From assembly GCF_002162135.1 (NCBI RefSeq), contig NZ_CP021382.1, forward strand, positions 186,001 to 250,000: DNA of 64,000 nucleotides. The letters run 5' to 3'. Within the stretch, counting starts at the first letter, position 1. Every line of letters starts with the position of its first letter. This document shows positions 26,151 through 35,401 of this stretch, piece by piece. The notes beneath the pieces were generated by a model. The model had not been told where the DNA came from, did no database searches, and worked only from the letters and a program-made list of their open reading frames with translations. This DNA is from Cellvibrio sp. PSBB006 (GTDB lineage Bacteria; Pseudomonadota; Gammaproteobacteria; Pseudomonadales; Cellvibrionaceae). The position numbers were made by a program, and so were the translations under genes.

Positions 26151-28298
26151 ATGATGACTCAACAAGATTCTGCTGACATGGGGATGTCCTCGGATATCAC
26201 GGATTTACAATCGGCGTCTTACGATATTTGGGATAAGAAATATCGTTTGAAAGACGGCGATGTTTGTATCGATCAAACGATTGCGGACACCTGGTGCCGC
26301 GTTGCAAAAGCTTTAGCCGAGGTCGAGCCGAAACGCAAAACACATTGGGAGAAAGAGTTCCTGTGGGCGCTGGAACATGGTGCTATTCCTGCGGGCCGGG
26401 TTATTTCCAATGCGGGGGCGCAAACCTGGAAACCGGCAACCTCTACCATTAATTGCACGGTATCCGGGACGATCGAGGATTCCATGCATGGCATCCTGGA
26501 GAAGAATCTGGAAGCCGGGCTGACCTTAAAAGCTGGCTGTGGCATTGGTTATGAATTTTCGACATTACGCCCCAAAGGTGCCTATGTTGCCGGTGCGGGT
26601 GCCAATACATCGGGTCCGCTTTCGTTTATGGATATCTTCGATAAGATGTGTTTCACAATATCCTCTGCGGGAGGTAGGCGCGGTGCGCAGATGGCGACCT
26701 TCGATATATGTCATCCGGACGTCATAGAATTTATTCATGCAAAGCGTGAAGACGGGCGCTTGCGTCAATTCAATCTGTCCCTTCTCATTACCGATGAATT
26801 TATCCAGGCCGTGAAAGCTGATGCCAGCTGGCCTTTGTCCTTTCCATTAACGGAGCGGGACCTTGAGCGAACAGCGCTAGCATTGGATGATCCGAGTCAG
26901 GTTATATGGCGCCGCCTGGATCACTTGTCCCTACAATATCGGCGTAATGCGATAGGTGAGGTGGCCTGTAAAGTCTATAAAAAGATTCCAGCGCGGCAAT
27001 TGTGGGATCAGATCATGCGCGCCACTTATGATTTTGCCGAACCCGGTTTTATTTTGATTGATCGGGTTAATGAGTGGAATAACAACTGGTTTTGCGAAAC
27101 GATTCGTGCCACCAATCCCTGCGGTGAGCAACCTTTACCGCCCTATGGAAGTTGTTTGCTGGGTTCGGTGAATTTGACTCAATTTGTTGATCAGCCGTTT
27201 AGCGAACAAGCGACCTTCGATTGGGAAAAATTCCGGCGGGTAGTGAGCGTGTTTACGCGGATGCTGGATAATGTTGTGGAGATTAACGGCCTGGTTTTAC
27301 CGGAACAGCAACAGGAAATCTATCGCAAGCGACGCCACGGTATGGGGTTCCTGGGACTTGGCTCGGCATTAACGATGCTGCGCATTGCTTACGGCAGCCC
27401 GGCATCAGTAGCCTTCACCGAAGAGGTAACTAAAGAACTGGCGCTGACCGGTTGGCGTGCCGGGGTCGCCCTTGCCCAAGAGAAAGGTGCCGCACCGATA
27501 TTTAATGAGGAGTTCATATTAACGCCGGGCATGTTGTCTATGCGTCCTGCGTTGAAGCAGCACTACAAAGAGGGAGACAGTGTAGCGGGGAAGGTGTTAT
27601 TGGCTTATTACAGTCGCTACATGAATCTGTTGGCTGACGAAGATCCCCAATTGGTAGAAGATATCGCCACATATGGCTGTCGGTTCACTCACCATAGCTC
27701 TATTGCTCCCACCGGAACTATCTCATTGTCGCTGGCTAATAATGCCAGCAATGGCATCGAGCCAAGCTTTGCGCATCATTATTCGCGCAATATTATTCGC
27801 GAAGGTCGTAAGACAAAGGAAAATCTGGATGTGTTTTCTTATGAGCTTCTTCGGTATCGTGAACTTTGTGATCCCCAGGCAAAACCTCATCCGCAAAAGG
27901 GTGAAACGGGCTTGCCTGAGTATTTTGTGGTAAGTGATCAGATTACACCTGAGCAGCATGTCGATGTTCAGGCTGCCGCACAAAAATGGGTTGATTCCTC
28001 TATCTCCAAAACAATCAATGTGCCTACCGACATATCCTATGAAGATTTCAAGAATATTTATTTATATGCATATGAAAAAGGGCTCAAGGGGTGTACCACG
28101 TTTCGGTATAACCCGGAGGCATTCCAGGGTGTGCTGGTTAAGCAACAGGATCTGGAAAACACCACTTATGTCTTCGAATTGGCTGATGGTTCCAAGGTGG
28201 AATTCAAGGGCAACGAGATGGTGGAGTACGAGGGAGAATTGCACATGGCTGCAAACCTCTATGATGCACTTAAAGAAGGCTATTATGGGAAATTTTAA
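26151..28298 (+). CDS. nrdJa: Class II (adenosylcobalamin-dependent) ribonucleotide reductase, catalytic part NrdJa
   Basis: Catalytic ribonucleotide reductase of 715 residues that uses vitamin B12 and works with or without O2. The active-site loop NPCGEQPLPPYGSCLLGSVNL, an upstream Cys in STINCTVSGTIEDSM, and SIAPTGTISL match NrdJ. The protein lacks the C-terminal Cys-rich tail of single-chain NrdJ, which is encoded separately by the next gene, as in the split NrdJa/NrdJb of Pseudomonas aeruginosa. The start ATG at 26151 follows AAGGT; a TTG further upstream is less likely. No cobalamin riboswitch is seen in the 36-bp gap after ubiV. Confidence 0.92.
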   Translation: MMTQQDSADMGMSSDITDLQSASYDIWDKKYRLKDGDVCIDQTIADTWCRVAKALAEVEPKRKTHWEKEFLWALEHGAIPAGRVISNAGAQTWKPATSTINCTVSGTIEDSMHGILEKNLEAGLTLKAGCGIGYEFSTLRPKGAYVAGAGANTSGPLSFMDIFDKMCFTISSAGGRRGAQMATFDICHPDVIEFIHAKREDGRLRQFNLSLLITDEFIQAVKADASWPLSFPLTERDLERTALALDDPSQVIWRRLDHLSLQYRRNAIGEVACKVYKKIPARQLWDQIMRATYDFAEPGFILIDRVNEWNNNWFCETIRATNPCGEQPLPPYGSCLLGSVNLTQFVDQPFSEQATFDWEKFRRVVSVFTRMLDNVVEINGLVLPEQQQEIYRKRRHGMGFLGLGSALTMLRIAYGSPASVAFTEEVTKELALTGWRAGVALAQEKGAAPIFNEEFILTPGMLSMRPALKQHYKEGDSVAGKVLLAYYSRYMNLLADEDPQLVEDIATYGCRFTHHSSIAPTGTISLSLANNASNGIEPSFAHHYSRNIIREGRKTKENLDVFSYELLRYRELCDPQAKPHPQKGETGLPEYFVVSDQITPEQHVDVQAAAQKWVDSSISKTINVPTDISYEDFKNIYLYAYEKGLKGCTTFRYNPEAFQGVLVKQQDLENTTYVFELADGSKVEFKGNEMVEYEGELHMAANLYDALKEGYYGKF

Positions 28299-28307
28299 GG
28301 TGAGTCT

Positions 28308-28967
28308 ATGACAGCGAGGATCTACCAGAAAATTACGGGTGTGTATGTAAAGCCCAAAGCGGATGATGGCGCGGACGCGATAGAGCAAATGCATGAAAAG
28401 TTCGAGCGGCCAGAGATGCTCACAGGGTCGACTTACAAAATTAAAACGCCCTTGTCAGATCATGCTCTATACATCACCATCAATGATGTGATCCTGAATG
28501 CGGGCACTGATCATGAAACACGTCGGCCTTTTGAAATATTCATTAACTCAAAGAATATGGAGCATTTTCAATGGGTGGTTGCATTGACACGAGTTATTTC
28601 CGCCGTGTTTCGCAAAGGGGGCGATGTGACATTCCTGGTGGAGGAACTGAAAGCGGTATTTGATCCCCAAGGCGGATACTTCAAATCCGGTGGCCGTTTT
28701 ATGCCGTCACTTGTTGCTGAGATAGGGGACGCCATTGAAGCTCATATGAAACATATTGGTCTGATAACCCCGGAGGAGCCAAGCGAATACCAAAAGCAGT
28801 TGTTACAGGAAAAGCGTAAGGAATATGAAGATCGTCATAACCTTGTAACAGCGAATAACGAATATCCCTCATCCGCTGAGTTATGTTTGAAGTGCCATAC
28901 AAAGGCAGTCATTGTTATGGATGGTTGTAAAACCTGCCTAAGCTGTGGCAATTCAAAATGTGGTTAA
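28308..28967 (+). CDS. nrdJb: Class II ribonucleotide reductase second subunit NrdJb (TSCPD domain)
   Basis: A 219-residue protein with a TSCPD domain (about 35-155) and a C-terminal Cys-rich tail with pairs CLKC, CKTC and CGNSKC. The tail probably acts as the swinging redox arm or a zinc ribbon serving NrdJa. It starts 9 bp after nrdJa with GGTGAG as ribosome site. In P. aeruginosa the equivalent protein is needed for class II activity. A long charged linker (QLLQEKRKEYEDRHN) separates the domain from the tail. Confidence 0.88.
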   Translation: MTARIYQKITGVYVKPKADDGADAIEQMHEKFERPEMLTGSTYKIKTPLSDHALYITINDVILNAGTDHETRRPFEIFINSKNMEHFQWVVALTRVISAVFRKGGDVTFLVEELKAVFDPQGGYFKSGGRFMPSLVAEIGDAIEAHMKHIGLITPEEPSEYQKQLLQEKRKEYEDRHNLVTANNEYPSSAELCLKCHTKAVIVMDGCKTCLSCGNSKCG

Positions 28968-29001
28968 CCGCCATCGCAGTGGGTAACTCTGTTCGAAATA
29001 A

Positions 29002-29015
29002 TTGATTGAAGTCAA
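29002..29015. promoter_or_regulatory. FNR/Anr/Dnr-type box upstream of the DGC-domain gene
   Basis: TTGATTGAAGTCAA matches TTGAT-N4-(A/G)TCAA, the form often bound by Anr and Dnr. It lies 69 bp before the start used for the downstream gene, consistent with activator control. Confidence 0.75.
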
Positions 29016-29083
29016 ACTGTCCATTAGGCGCCAGGATTAACATGGCCGTGACAGTTGATTCCCTCTTATGCGTGGGAGAAAAA

Positions 29084-29470
29084 ATGGTGACTACCGTCAA
29101 ACCTTTGGTTTATTCATGTTCCGGCTGTTCGAATGTAGCTCAGTTGGCGAATGATGTTGCGGTACTGATGGACCGCGAAGGGCTGGCACAAATGTCCTGT
29201 ATAGCCGGTGTGGGCGGGCAAGTGAAAAAGCTTGTTAACATCGCAAGATCCGGGCGCGATATTTTAGCGATTGATGGTTGCCGCTTGGCCTGTGTTAAAA
29301 ATACCCTGGCGTTGCACGGTGTAACCCCTAAATGGTATCTGGAGTTAACCGAGTTGGGTTTGAAGAAACGCGATGGAGAGGATTGTTCACTCGCTGATTT
29401 TTATCGGGTGCTGAGTTACACATATCGCTTGCCCGATTTGATTCCGGTTAAACAACTTCCTATTAATTAA
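29084..29470 (+). CDS. DGC-domain putative zinc-binding protein
   Basis: A 128-residue protein of the DGC family, named after its conserved Asp-Gly-Cys. Visible conserved parts are YSCSGCSNVAQLAND, QMSCIAGVGG, AIDGCRLACVKNTL and ELTELGLKKR. The six or so invariant Cys residues suggest metal binding. The start MVTTVKPL is chosen because GGGAG lies 5 bp upstream and the FNR-type box then has normal spacing; an ATG at 29042 would add 14 residues. Homologues are common beside denitrification genes, but the role is not established. It is convergent with norD, 11 bp apart. Confidence 0.8.
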   Translation: MVTTVKPLVYSCSGCSNVAQLANDVAVLMDREGLAQMSCIAGVGGQVKKLVNIARSGRDILAIDGCRLACVKNTLALHGVTPKWYLELTELGLKKRDGEDCSLADFYRVLSYTYRLPDLIPVKQLPIN

Positions 29471-29481
29471 GTACCCGCTAT

Positions 29482-31518
29482 TCAGGTAATCAGTAAGCGT
29501 TTCATCCATTCGACTAATACTGGGGGCAGCTGCTCAGGACGGGGTAACAATGCATAATCGTGCGTACCAAAAATATACGGAAGATAATTCGCCGCCTGCC
29601 GGTCTACGGTCAGGCAAAACGCTCGGACGCCCTGGTTTTTCGCTTCTTGTACTGCCTGACGAGTGTCCTCTATGCCATACCGCCCTTCGTAATGATCGTT
29701 ATCATTTGGTTTTCCATCAGATAGCACGATTAAGAGCCGATGGGTCGCAGCGACTTTCATCAGTTCTGCTGTCGCATGACGTAGAGCCGTACCCGACCGG
29801 GTATACCGTTCTGGCTGTAACGCACTGATGCGCAATGCAATCTCGTTACTGAAGGATTCCGTATGGTGTTTTATGTCCCATATTCTGACCGCTTGCATAC
29901 CTTCTCCGGAGAATGCGAGCACGCTGTAAGGCTCCCCCAGACTTTGTAAGGCAATCGTCACTAGCAATAGCGCTTCACGTTCCACGTCAATAATACGTTT
30001 GTTGTTGGCAATCCAGGAGTCGGTAGAACCGCTGATATCAACGAGCAGCATAATCGCTACATTTTTTTTCAATGCGCGCTGTGTTTGGTAGATAGCCTGG
30101 TTGAAGATGCCGCCAGCGCGAAAATCGGTATAGCTGGTAATGTAGGCGTCCAGGTCCAGTTCTTCACCATCCAATTGCTGATGCTGCAAAACTCTCTGCG
30201 CGCGTAACAACTCGAACTGCCTGCGGATATTCCTGATGAGGAGTTGATGTTGCAGTAAAATATCGTCTACCCATTGCTGTGAGCCTCCTTCCATTTGAAC
30301 GACTAGAACTTTCGCGCCTGGGACGCAATAGAGAGTTTTCAGATAATCCCATTCCGGATAAATCAGTTCCGAAACAGCTGTGGTGGTCATTGATGAAAGG
30401 AGGCGGGATCGTTTCTCTTGTGGATCGTCCGAGAGCAACACTTCACGAGATTGGCCGGGGGTAGAAATCAATCGAGCTTCTGAAAGTTCGGAAACCAGAT
30501 CAGCGTATTCGTCGGCTTTTTTTGTGTCTTCCTGATCGACGGGCCGTTGCAAACCCATAGGGTCTTCTGCTTTCGGATGAGATTCATCGCCCTGGACCAT
30601 CCAGGCATCATTTTTTTTGCGTTTTTTATCCTCATCTTCTGTGGCTTGGCGGCGCTGAGGTCGGCGAGGCAAACGGGCAGACTGGGGGCGATGTTGTGAC
30701 GTAATGTCCTCGGTTGCCTGGAGAACTTCGATAGGGGTTTCGGCCTCTGGCAGGCGAAATTCACCGGTCCAAAGATCTTTAAGCAAAGGGGCGCTGCTAT
30801 AAGTTTGCATGGAGTAATTAGCGGTAGTCATTAATGCCGGCAAAAGCTTATTTGCAATCAGCAACGATTGGGCTGGCGATTCAGCTATGGGCAAAAATTT
30901 TTCCGCGCTACCACAAGGGTGTTTCAAGATGTTTTGATAAAAATTTTCCAAGGGTTGGCGAGCCATGGAAAAACGTGACAATGGGGGGCGTGCCTGCAAT
31001 GAAACCTGGCGGAGTTGATTAATTGCCGGGCGCATGCCGGGAAATTCGCCGATGATTATTTCGTCGACCGCATAGGCTTCAACAAGCAGGAAAATATCCC
31101 GTACCACAGGGTTTGGCAATTGGTGTAGTAGATTTACGTTGTAACGCATGGCTCGTGTAGCTTGTTGCAAGGCAAGGGTGCGAAATAGCTGGGCCGCCAT
31201 GTTATCAGTTGTCAACGGGAGATGAGGCGGTAACCAAAGATGGTGCCCATCGGTGGCCGGAATGGCTTGTAAGCACCAAGGTGATTGGGTATGACGAAAT
31301 ACACGCGCTAACAGGGTGGGGTGTGTGGGCGGCTGGGCTGGTCGAATGAGAAAATTTTGCCCGGTGGTGGAAAGAACAAATAGATCCAGACGGTGTGTTA
31401 TATCTGTTAAAAGAAGATCTGCGCCAGGTTCCGGCCGGCGATGTCGTTGCCAAAGGTCGCGCGCGTAGACCGTCGCGTGTCGAGCGATATCAGTTAATAC
31501 ATCTTCAGCTTCAGCCAC
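29482..31518 (-). CDS. norD: Nitric oxide reductase activation protein NorD
   Basis: Cytoplasmic VWA-domain protein that, with the AAA+ ATPase NorQ, is needed to activate the NorCB complex, probably by inserting the non-haem iron. The 678 residues include a C-terminal VWA domain with the MIDAS motif DISGSTDSW near residue 495, followed by SGTALRHAT and VLSDGKPND. A charged low-complexity region lies at about 285-335 (RRPQRRQATEDEDKKRKK). Last gene of the norC-norB-norQ-norD unit; norQ ends 8 bp upstream. Confidence 0.93.
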   Translation of the reverse strand: MAEAEDVLTDIARHATVYARDLWQRHRRPEPGADLLLTDITHRLDLFVLSTTGQNFLIRPAQPPTHPTLLARVFRHTQSPWCLQAIPATDGHHLWLPPHLPLTTDNMAAQLFRTLALQQATRAMRYNVNLLHQLPNPVVRDIFLLVEAYAVDEIIIGEFPGMRPAINQLRQVSLQARPPLSRFSMARQPLENFYQNILKHPCGSAEKFLPIAESPAQSLLIANKLLPALMTTANYSMQTYSSAPLLKDLWTGEFRLPEAETPIEVLQATEDITSQHRPQSARLPRRPQRRQATEDEDKKRKKNDAWMVQGDESHPKAEDPMGLQRPVDQEDTKKADEYADLVSELSEARLISTPGQSREVLLSDDPQEKRSRLLSSMTTTAVSELIYPEWDYLKTLYCVPGAKVLVVQMEGGSQQWVDDILLQHQLLIRNIRRQFELLRAQRVLQHQQLDGEELDLDAYITSYTDFRAGGIFNQAIYQTQRALKKNVAIMLLVDISGSTDSWIANNKRIIDVEREALLLVTIALQSLGEPYSVLAFSGEGMQAVRIWDIKHHTESFSNEIALRISALQPERYTRSGTALRHATAELMKVAATHRLLIVLSDGKPNDNDHYEGRYGIEDTRQAVQEAKNQGVRAFCLTVDRQAANYLPYIFGTHDYALLPRPEQLPPVLVEWMKRLLIT

Positions 31519-31526
31519 AGAAAACC

Positions 31527-32342
31527 TTACGTGAATATCGCGTCGACAAGATCATTCATTGCAGCGGTCAGTGCTGCATCGTCCGACAAGGGGGCAACGA
31601 TTGCTGATCGACAGGCTGAATGGATATCCACGCCTCGCTTATGAAGCAACGCAGCAGCAATGAGTAAACGAGTGCTGGGCACTTCTGCCAGGCCGCGGTC
31701 ATGTAAGCATCGAATCCTGTGCGCGAGCTTGACTAAAGCATGGGCAGTGGCGTGATCTGTATGACTTTCGCGTTTGACTATCTCCACTTCGCTGTCGATA
31801 TGAGGATATCCCAGTTCAATGGCAACAAAACGCTGCCGTGTGCTGGGTTTTAAATCCTTTAACATTCGCTGATAACCAGGATTATAGGAAATGACTAACT
31901 GGAATCCCTGTGCTGCCGTTAAAAGCTCACCCGTTTTATCAATAGGTAATATACGGCGATGGTCGGTGAGGGAGTGGAGAACAACGATTGTATCCTGACG
32001 GGCTTCTACCACTTCATCAAGGTAACAAATAGCACCTTCCCGAACTGCCCGGGTGAGTGGCCCATCCTGCCACACGGTACCGTCATGGCGAATTAAATAG
32101 CGACCAATAAGATCGTTGGCTGAGAGATCATCGTGACACGCTACGGTAATCAAGGGGCGATTCAGCTTCCACGCCATATGTTCAACCAACCGGGTTTTTC
32201 CGCAGCCAGTCGGTCCTTTCAGCATTATCGCAAGAGCTTGTTTATGGCATTGTTCGAAGACGTCAACCTCATTTGCAGTGGGTAAATAATAAGGTTTTTC
32301 AAGATTCGTTCCGCGGGTGTGTAACGATTGACTCGCCGTCAT
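31527..32342 (-). CDS. norQ: MoxR-type AAA+ ATPase NorQ
   Basis: AAA+ ATPase of the CbbQ/NirQ/NorQ group, 271 residues, working with NorD to mature NO reductase. Walker A is GPTGCGKTR, Walker B is ICYLDEVVEA, and ISYNPGYQ carries the sensor-1 Asn. The N-terminal YLPTANEVDVFEQCHKQ is typical of this family. Its ATG overlaps the norB stop by 4 bp (ATGA), so the two are translationally coupled. Confidence 0.94.
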   Translation of the reverse strand: MTASQSLHTRGTNLEKPYYLPTANEVDVFEQCHKQALAIMLKGPTGCGKTRLVEHMAWKLNRPLITVACHDDLSANDLIGRYLIRHDGTVWQDGPLTRAVREGAICYLDEVVEARQDTIVVLHSLTDHRRILPIDKTGELLTAAQGFQLVISYNPGYQRMLKDLKPSTRQRFVAIELGYPHIDSEVEIVKRESHTDHATAHALVKLAHRIRCLHDRGLAEVPSTRLLIAAALLHKRGVDIHSACRSAIVAPLSDDAALTAAMNDLVDAIFT

Positions 32343-33703
32343 AGATTGCTCCGCGCCGACCCGTCGCTCACCCTGTTATCTTCCGTGATAAAACGTGGTG
32401 AATAACGGAAAAAATCATAAATAAACAAGGCAACTCCCACAGTAAACAAAGATGCCGTTGCAATAAGCATTAAAAAGTGCACTTGAATTTTGAGTTGCGC
32501 ATCAAGGTAGCCCATACCCATAATTCTCTCTAGGTACACCTGTCCGATTCCCGCAGTAGCAAATGACAAGGTCATACCAAACATCCCGGTGATTTGTAAC
32601 CAAAATGCCCAGTAGCCAAGGCTACTTCCTTCCTCTGGTCGGTCACGTGTCAACGATGGCAACGCGTAAGTGATCATCGCTAAAACAATCATGGCATATG
32701 CGCCGTAAAATGCTGCGTGACCATGCATCGCCGTAATGAGTGTTCCATGGGTCCATTTGTTAACACTTGGCCAGGTATGCGCGAGTCCGAGTAACCCTGC
32801 ACCGAACAAGGTGAAGACGGCGCTCCCTATGGTCCAATGCAATGCCAATTTGTTGGGATGGCCCATACCTGCACGCCGAATCGCGCCATAGGCATAGATC
32901 GCCATGGCAACTAAAGCAACGGGTTCAAGCGCACTGAAAAAACCGCCGATAGGTAACCAGTAGGTCGGTACGCCTACCCAGTAATAATGATGCGCTGTGC
33001 CGAGGATACCAGCGATAAACACCAGGCCCACAATCACATAGAGCCATTTTTCCATAACCTCCCGATCAGCGCCGGACAACCGAATTAACAGGTAAGCGAG
33101 GAAAGCGCCCATGATCATCATCCACACACCTTCGACCCAAAGATGAATGGTCCACCAGCGATAAAAAATCGAAACGGTGTAATTTTCGTAATGCAACAGG
33201 GCGGGGAAAAATAAAATAGCAGAGCTGACCAAGCCTATCATCAGCACGCCTTCCGTCGTGGTAAAACGGCCGGATTTTTTTATTGTCATGCCGATGTTGT
33301 AAAGGAAGATCAGCATACAAATGACGATGACAATTTTGTGGGGTAATGGCTGTTCCAGTAATTTATTTCCCGTACCGTAACGAAATAAATACCCGATGAT
33401 GGCCGTAACACCCATTAAGGTCCACAAACCGAGTTGAATATAAGCTAATTTAGTGCTGTGTAATTCGGTGCGTGATTCATCGGGTACCATCCAATAGGTG
33501 GCTCCCATAAAGCCCGTTAATACCCACACGATCAATAAATTGGTATGAATAACTTTGGTGACGTCGAAAGGCAGGATGTACAGTAGGGGATCAGGTCCGA
33601 GATATTTGGACGCGGAAAGCAAGCCGAAGACAAGTTGCAATCCGAATAGCACCATCGCTACCGCAAAATACCAGTAAGCCACTGATTGCGATTTATATTG
33701 CAT
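32339..33703 (-). CDS. norB: Cytochrome c-dependent nitric oxide reductase large subunit NorB
   Basis: Membrane catalytic subunit that reduces two NO to N2O at a haem b3/FeB centre. The 454 residues contain 12 helices and the haem-copper family ligands: IHTNLLIVWVLTG (low-spin haem His), IHLWVEG (FeB His with the conserved Glu), GTAHHYYWVG (FeB His pair) and AMHGHAAFYGAY (both haems). There is no N-terminal extension, so this is cNorB, distinct from the qNor at 38-40 kb. It follows norC by 30 bp. Confidence 0.96.
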   Translation of the reverse strand: MQYKSQSVAYWYFAVAMVLFGLQLVFGLLSASKYLGPDPLLYILPFDVTKVIHTNLLIVWVLTGFMGATYWMVPDESRTELHSTKLAYIQLGLWTLMGVTAIIGYLFRYGTGNKLLEQPLPHKIVIVICMLIFLYNIGMTIKKSGRFTTTEGVLMIGLVSSAILFFPALLHYENYTVSIFYRWWTIHLWVEGVWMMIMGAFLAYLLIRLSGADREVMEKWLYVIVGLVFIAGILGTAHHYYWVGVPTYWLPIGGFFSALEPVALVAMAIYAYGAIRRAGMGHPNKLALHWTIGSAVFTLFGAGLLGLAHTWPSVNKWTHGTLITAMHGHAAFYGAYAMIVLAMITYALPSLTRDRPEEGSSLGYWAFWLQITGMFGMTLSFATAGIGQVYLERIMGMGYLDAQLKIQVHFLMLIATASLFTVGVALFIYDFFRYSPRFITEDNRVSDGSARSNL

Positions 33704-33733
33704 TGTTATTCTCCGTCCGGATACTGGATTGAT

Positions 33734-34585
33734 TTATTTTAAAGTTGCCAAGTAAGCAACCAAATGATCGAGCTGGTCGGCACTGAGGCTGGTTTCATAA
33801 CCGGTAGGCATGAATGAAGTGCCGTTAGCGGAGTACATCTCTCCAGGAATGAGATGGGCGCTGGGTGAAATAATTGATTCGCGAATGTAACCTTCAACAT
33901 CGGTTGCCTCGCCCTGGTAATTGCCGGATGCCAGGATATCGGCGGCGCGCGACGCAAGCCCTGCCAGAGTAGGGCCAGCCATATTCGCGCCCGGAGCAGT
34001 GGAATGGCAGGCGTTACACGCGGGTGTTGCGGTGCGAAATACGTGCTCACCCTGCGCACGAGGGTCGTCGTCAGGGGTTACCGGGCGAATAGCCGCAGGG
34101 TCATCACCCTCTTCAGCCGATATCGCACCGACAGCATCTGCTCCTGGCACAAAGCTGCCGGTTACCAGAATAGGGCGCGGTGGCCATCCCTGATTATCGA
34201 CTTTGCTCACCCAATCCAGAAACGCGATTAAATCAGAAATTTCTTTCTCACTCAGATCCTGTTTAGGCATCAACCGCCGGTGTTTGTCTTCATCATAAAA
34301 CTTTGAGGGATCGCGCATGTAAGCCTGTAAGTAAGCCTCGCCCCGATGTTGCGTTATTTTGGTGAGGTCCGGCGCGTAGTAGGCCCCTTCACCAAACAGC
34401 GTGTGACAGTTAATGCAATTGTATTTGTGCCACACATCTTTTCCGTGAGTAACCTCTGGTGTAATGTTTTCGGCGTTAGTGAGTTCATCGAACTGTCGGT
34501 GGCTATCCAGGGTTAAGAGAAGAAATACCAATACCGATATGCCGGTGGATGCGATTGCAAACATTCTTGCTTGACGATTATTCAT
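33734..34585 (-). CDS. norC: NO reductase cytochrome c subunit NorC with an extra C-terminal cytochrome c domain
   Basis: Electron-entry subunit of cNor, anchored by one N-terminal helix (IASTGISVLVFLLLTL) with periplasmic haem domains. The start MNNRQARMFA fits known NorC; the frame is open to a GTG at 34735 but that stretch overlaps a separate small ORF. Residues 1-135 are a normal NorC: CINCH at 57-61 and axial Met106 in RRLMPK. Residues ~175-283 form a second cytochrome c domain, with CNACH at 190-194 and a likely axial Met259 in SFMPTG. Usual NorC is ~146-150 residues with one haem, so this one is almost twice as long. Confidence 0.92.
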   Translation of the reverse strand: MNNRQARMFAIASTGISVLVFLLLTLDSHRQFDELTNAENITPEVTHGKDVWHKYNCINCHTLFGEGAYYAPDLTKITQHRGEAYLQAYMRDPSKFYDEDKHRRLMPKQDLSEKEISDLIAFLDWVSKVDNQGWPPRPILVTGSFVPGADAVGAISAEEGDDPAAIRPVTPDDDPRAQGEHVFRTATPACNACHSTAPGANMAGPTLAGLASRAADILASGNYQGEATDVEGYIRESIISPSAHLIPGEMYSANGTSFMPTGYETSLSADQLDHLVAYLATLK

Positions 34586-34599
34586 AGCTGCCGCCTTTT

Positions 34600-34725
34600 C
34601 TATACGCCGATGCCTGCCCAGTACAAAAGGGAAATTGAAAAGGCATAACAAATTGCTGTTGCCATGGCTAAAAGAACAATAAAGCTGAGGATTTTGAGGG
34701 GGCGATAGAATTGTCGGTGTCGCAT
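34600..34725 (-). CDS. Small single-helix membrane protein preceding norC
   Basis: A 41-codon reading frame, MRHRQFYRPLKILSF at its start, with one hydrophobic helix (about residues 13-37) and a basic N-terminus, as expected for a small inner-membrane protein with N-in topology. AGTGAGG lies 5 bp before the ATG. The stop is 14 bp from the norC ATG, so it would be the first gene of the nor operon. It lies in a different frame from the N-terminal extension of norC. It could be an accessory subunit of NO reductase, or a leader peptide; no family was recognised. Confidence 0.5.
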   Translation of the reverse strand: MRHRQFYRPLKILSFIVLLAMATAICYAFSISLLYWAGIGV

Positions 34726-34923
34726 AATGCCTCACTTAGCTGTTTGATTTTTATTAAAAGCTAGCAAAGTAAAACGGTATTGCAATTGCTTATAACAACT
34801 GGAACGCCATTATTTTCTGGCGATGTGTGATAGGTAACAAATAAGTTGGTTTTAACGGGGAATAAGCATGGGCAGGTTGCGCGTTTTTAAACCGCAATAG
34901 CATTCGGTTAAACGAAAATGTCA

Positions 34924-35364
34924 TTAAACAGGTATTTCCAACAGCCGGACCAATTCTCCCTGTCGAGCTGTTGGCAACAGATCGGCCAGCGTGTACTTAT
35001 CCAGGGTTTTAAAAAAAGCCTCAAGCGCTTCCGCCAATACAAACTTTAATTGGCAAGCGGGTGTAATGATGCAGCCGTTAACACTGCCAAAACACTCAAC
35101 CAATGCAAAATCCTGCTCAGTGTGACGTACCAGGGCGCCGATATTAATATCCTCCGGTCGGCCATTCAGACGCAGCCCACCATTTTTGCCGCGCAAGGCA
35201 ATTAAATAACCTTTGTTATTTAACTCTTGCACGACTTTCATTAAATGATTTTTGGAGATGTCGTAACTCTCCGCGATTTCACGGATCGTTGAAATCTCTT
35301 CGCCTTTTAATGCCACGTACATCAGCACGCGCAGGGAATAATCGGTGTAGCGGGTGATATGCAT
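34924..35364 (-). CDS. nsrR: Nitric oxide-sensing repressor NsrR
   Basis: Rrf2-family regulator with an NO-sensitive iron-sulfur cluster. The 146 residues have an N-terminal winged helix (MHITRYTDYSLRVLMYVAL, ISKNHLMKVVQEL, RGKNGGLRL) and three cluster cysteines, Cys91, Cys98 and Cys104 (ECFGSVNGCIITPAC), as in NsrR. The start at 35364 is set by the family N-terminus; the frame is open 20 codons further up. It is the third gene of a DUF454-nnrS-nsrR unit whose upstream region holds two NsrR palindromes, giving negative autoregulation. Confidence 0.92.
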   Translation of the reverse strand: MHITRYTDYSLRVLMYVALKGEEISTIREIAESYDISKNHLMKVVQELNNKGYLIALRGKNGGLRLNGRPEDINIGALVRHTEQDFALVECFGSVNGCIITPACQLKFVLAEALEAFFKTLDKYTLADLLPTARQGELVRLLEIPV

Positions 35365-35401
35365 TTGGTAGCTCTTTAACAGGGGAGGCCGTCCAGGCGG
35401 A

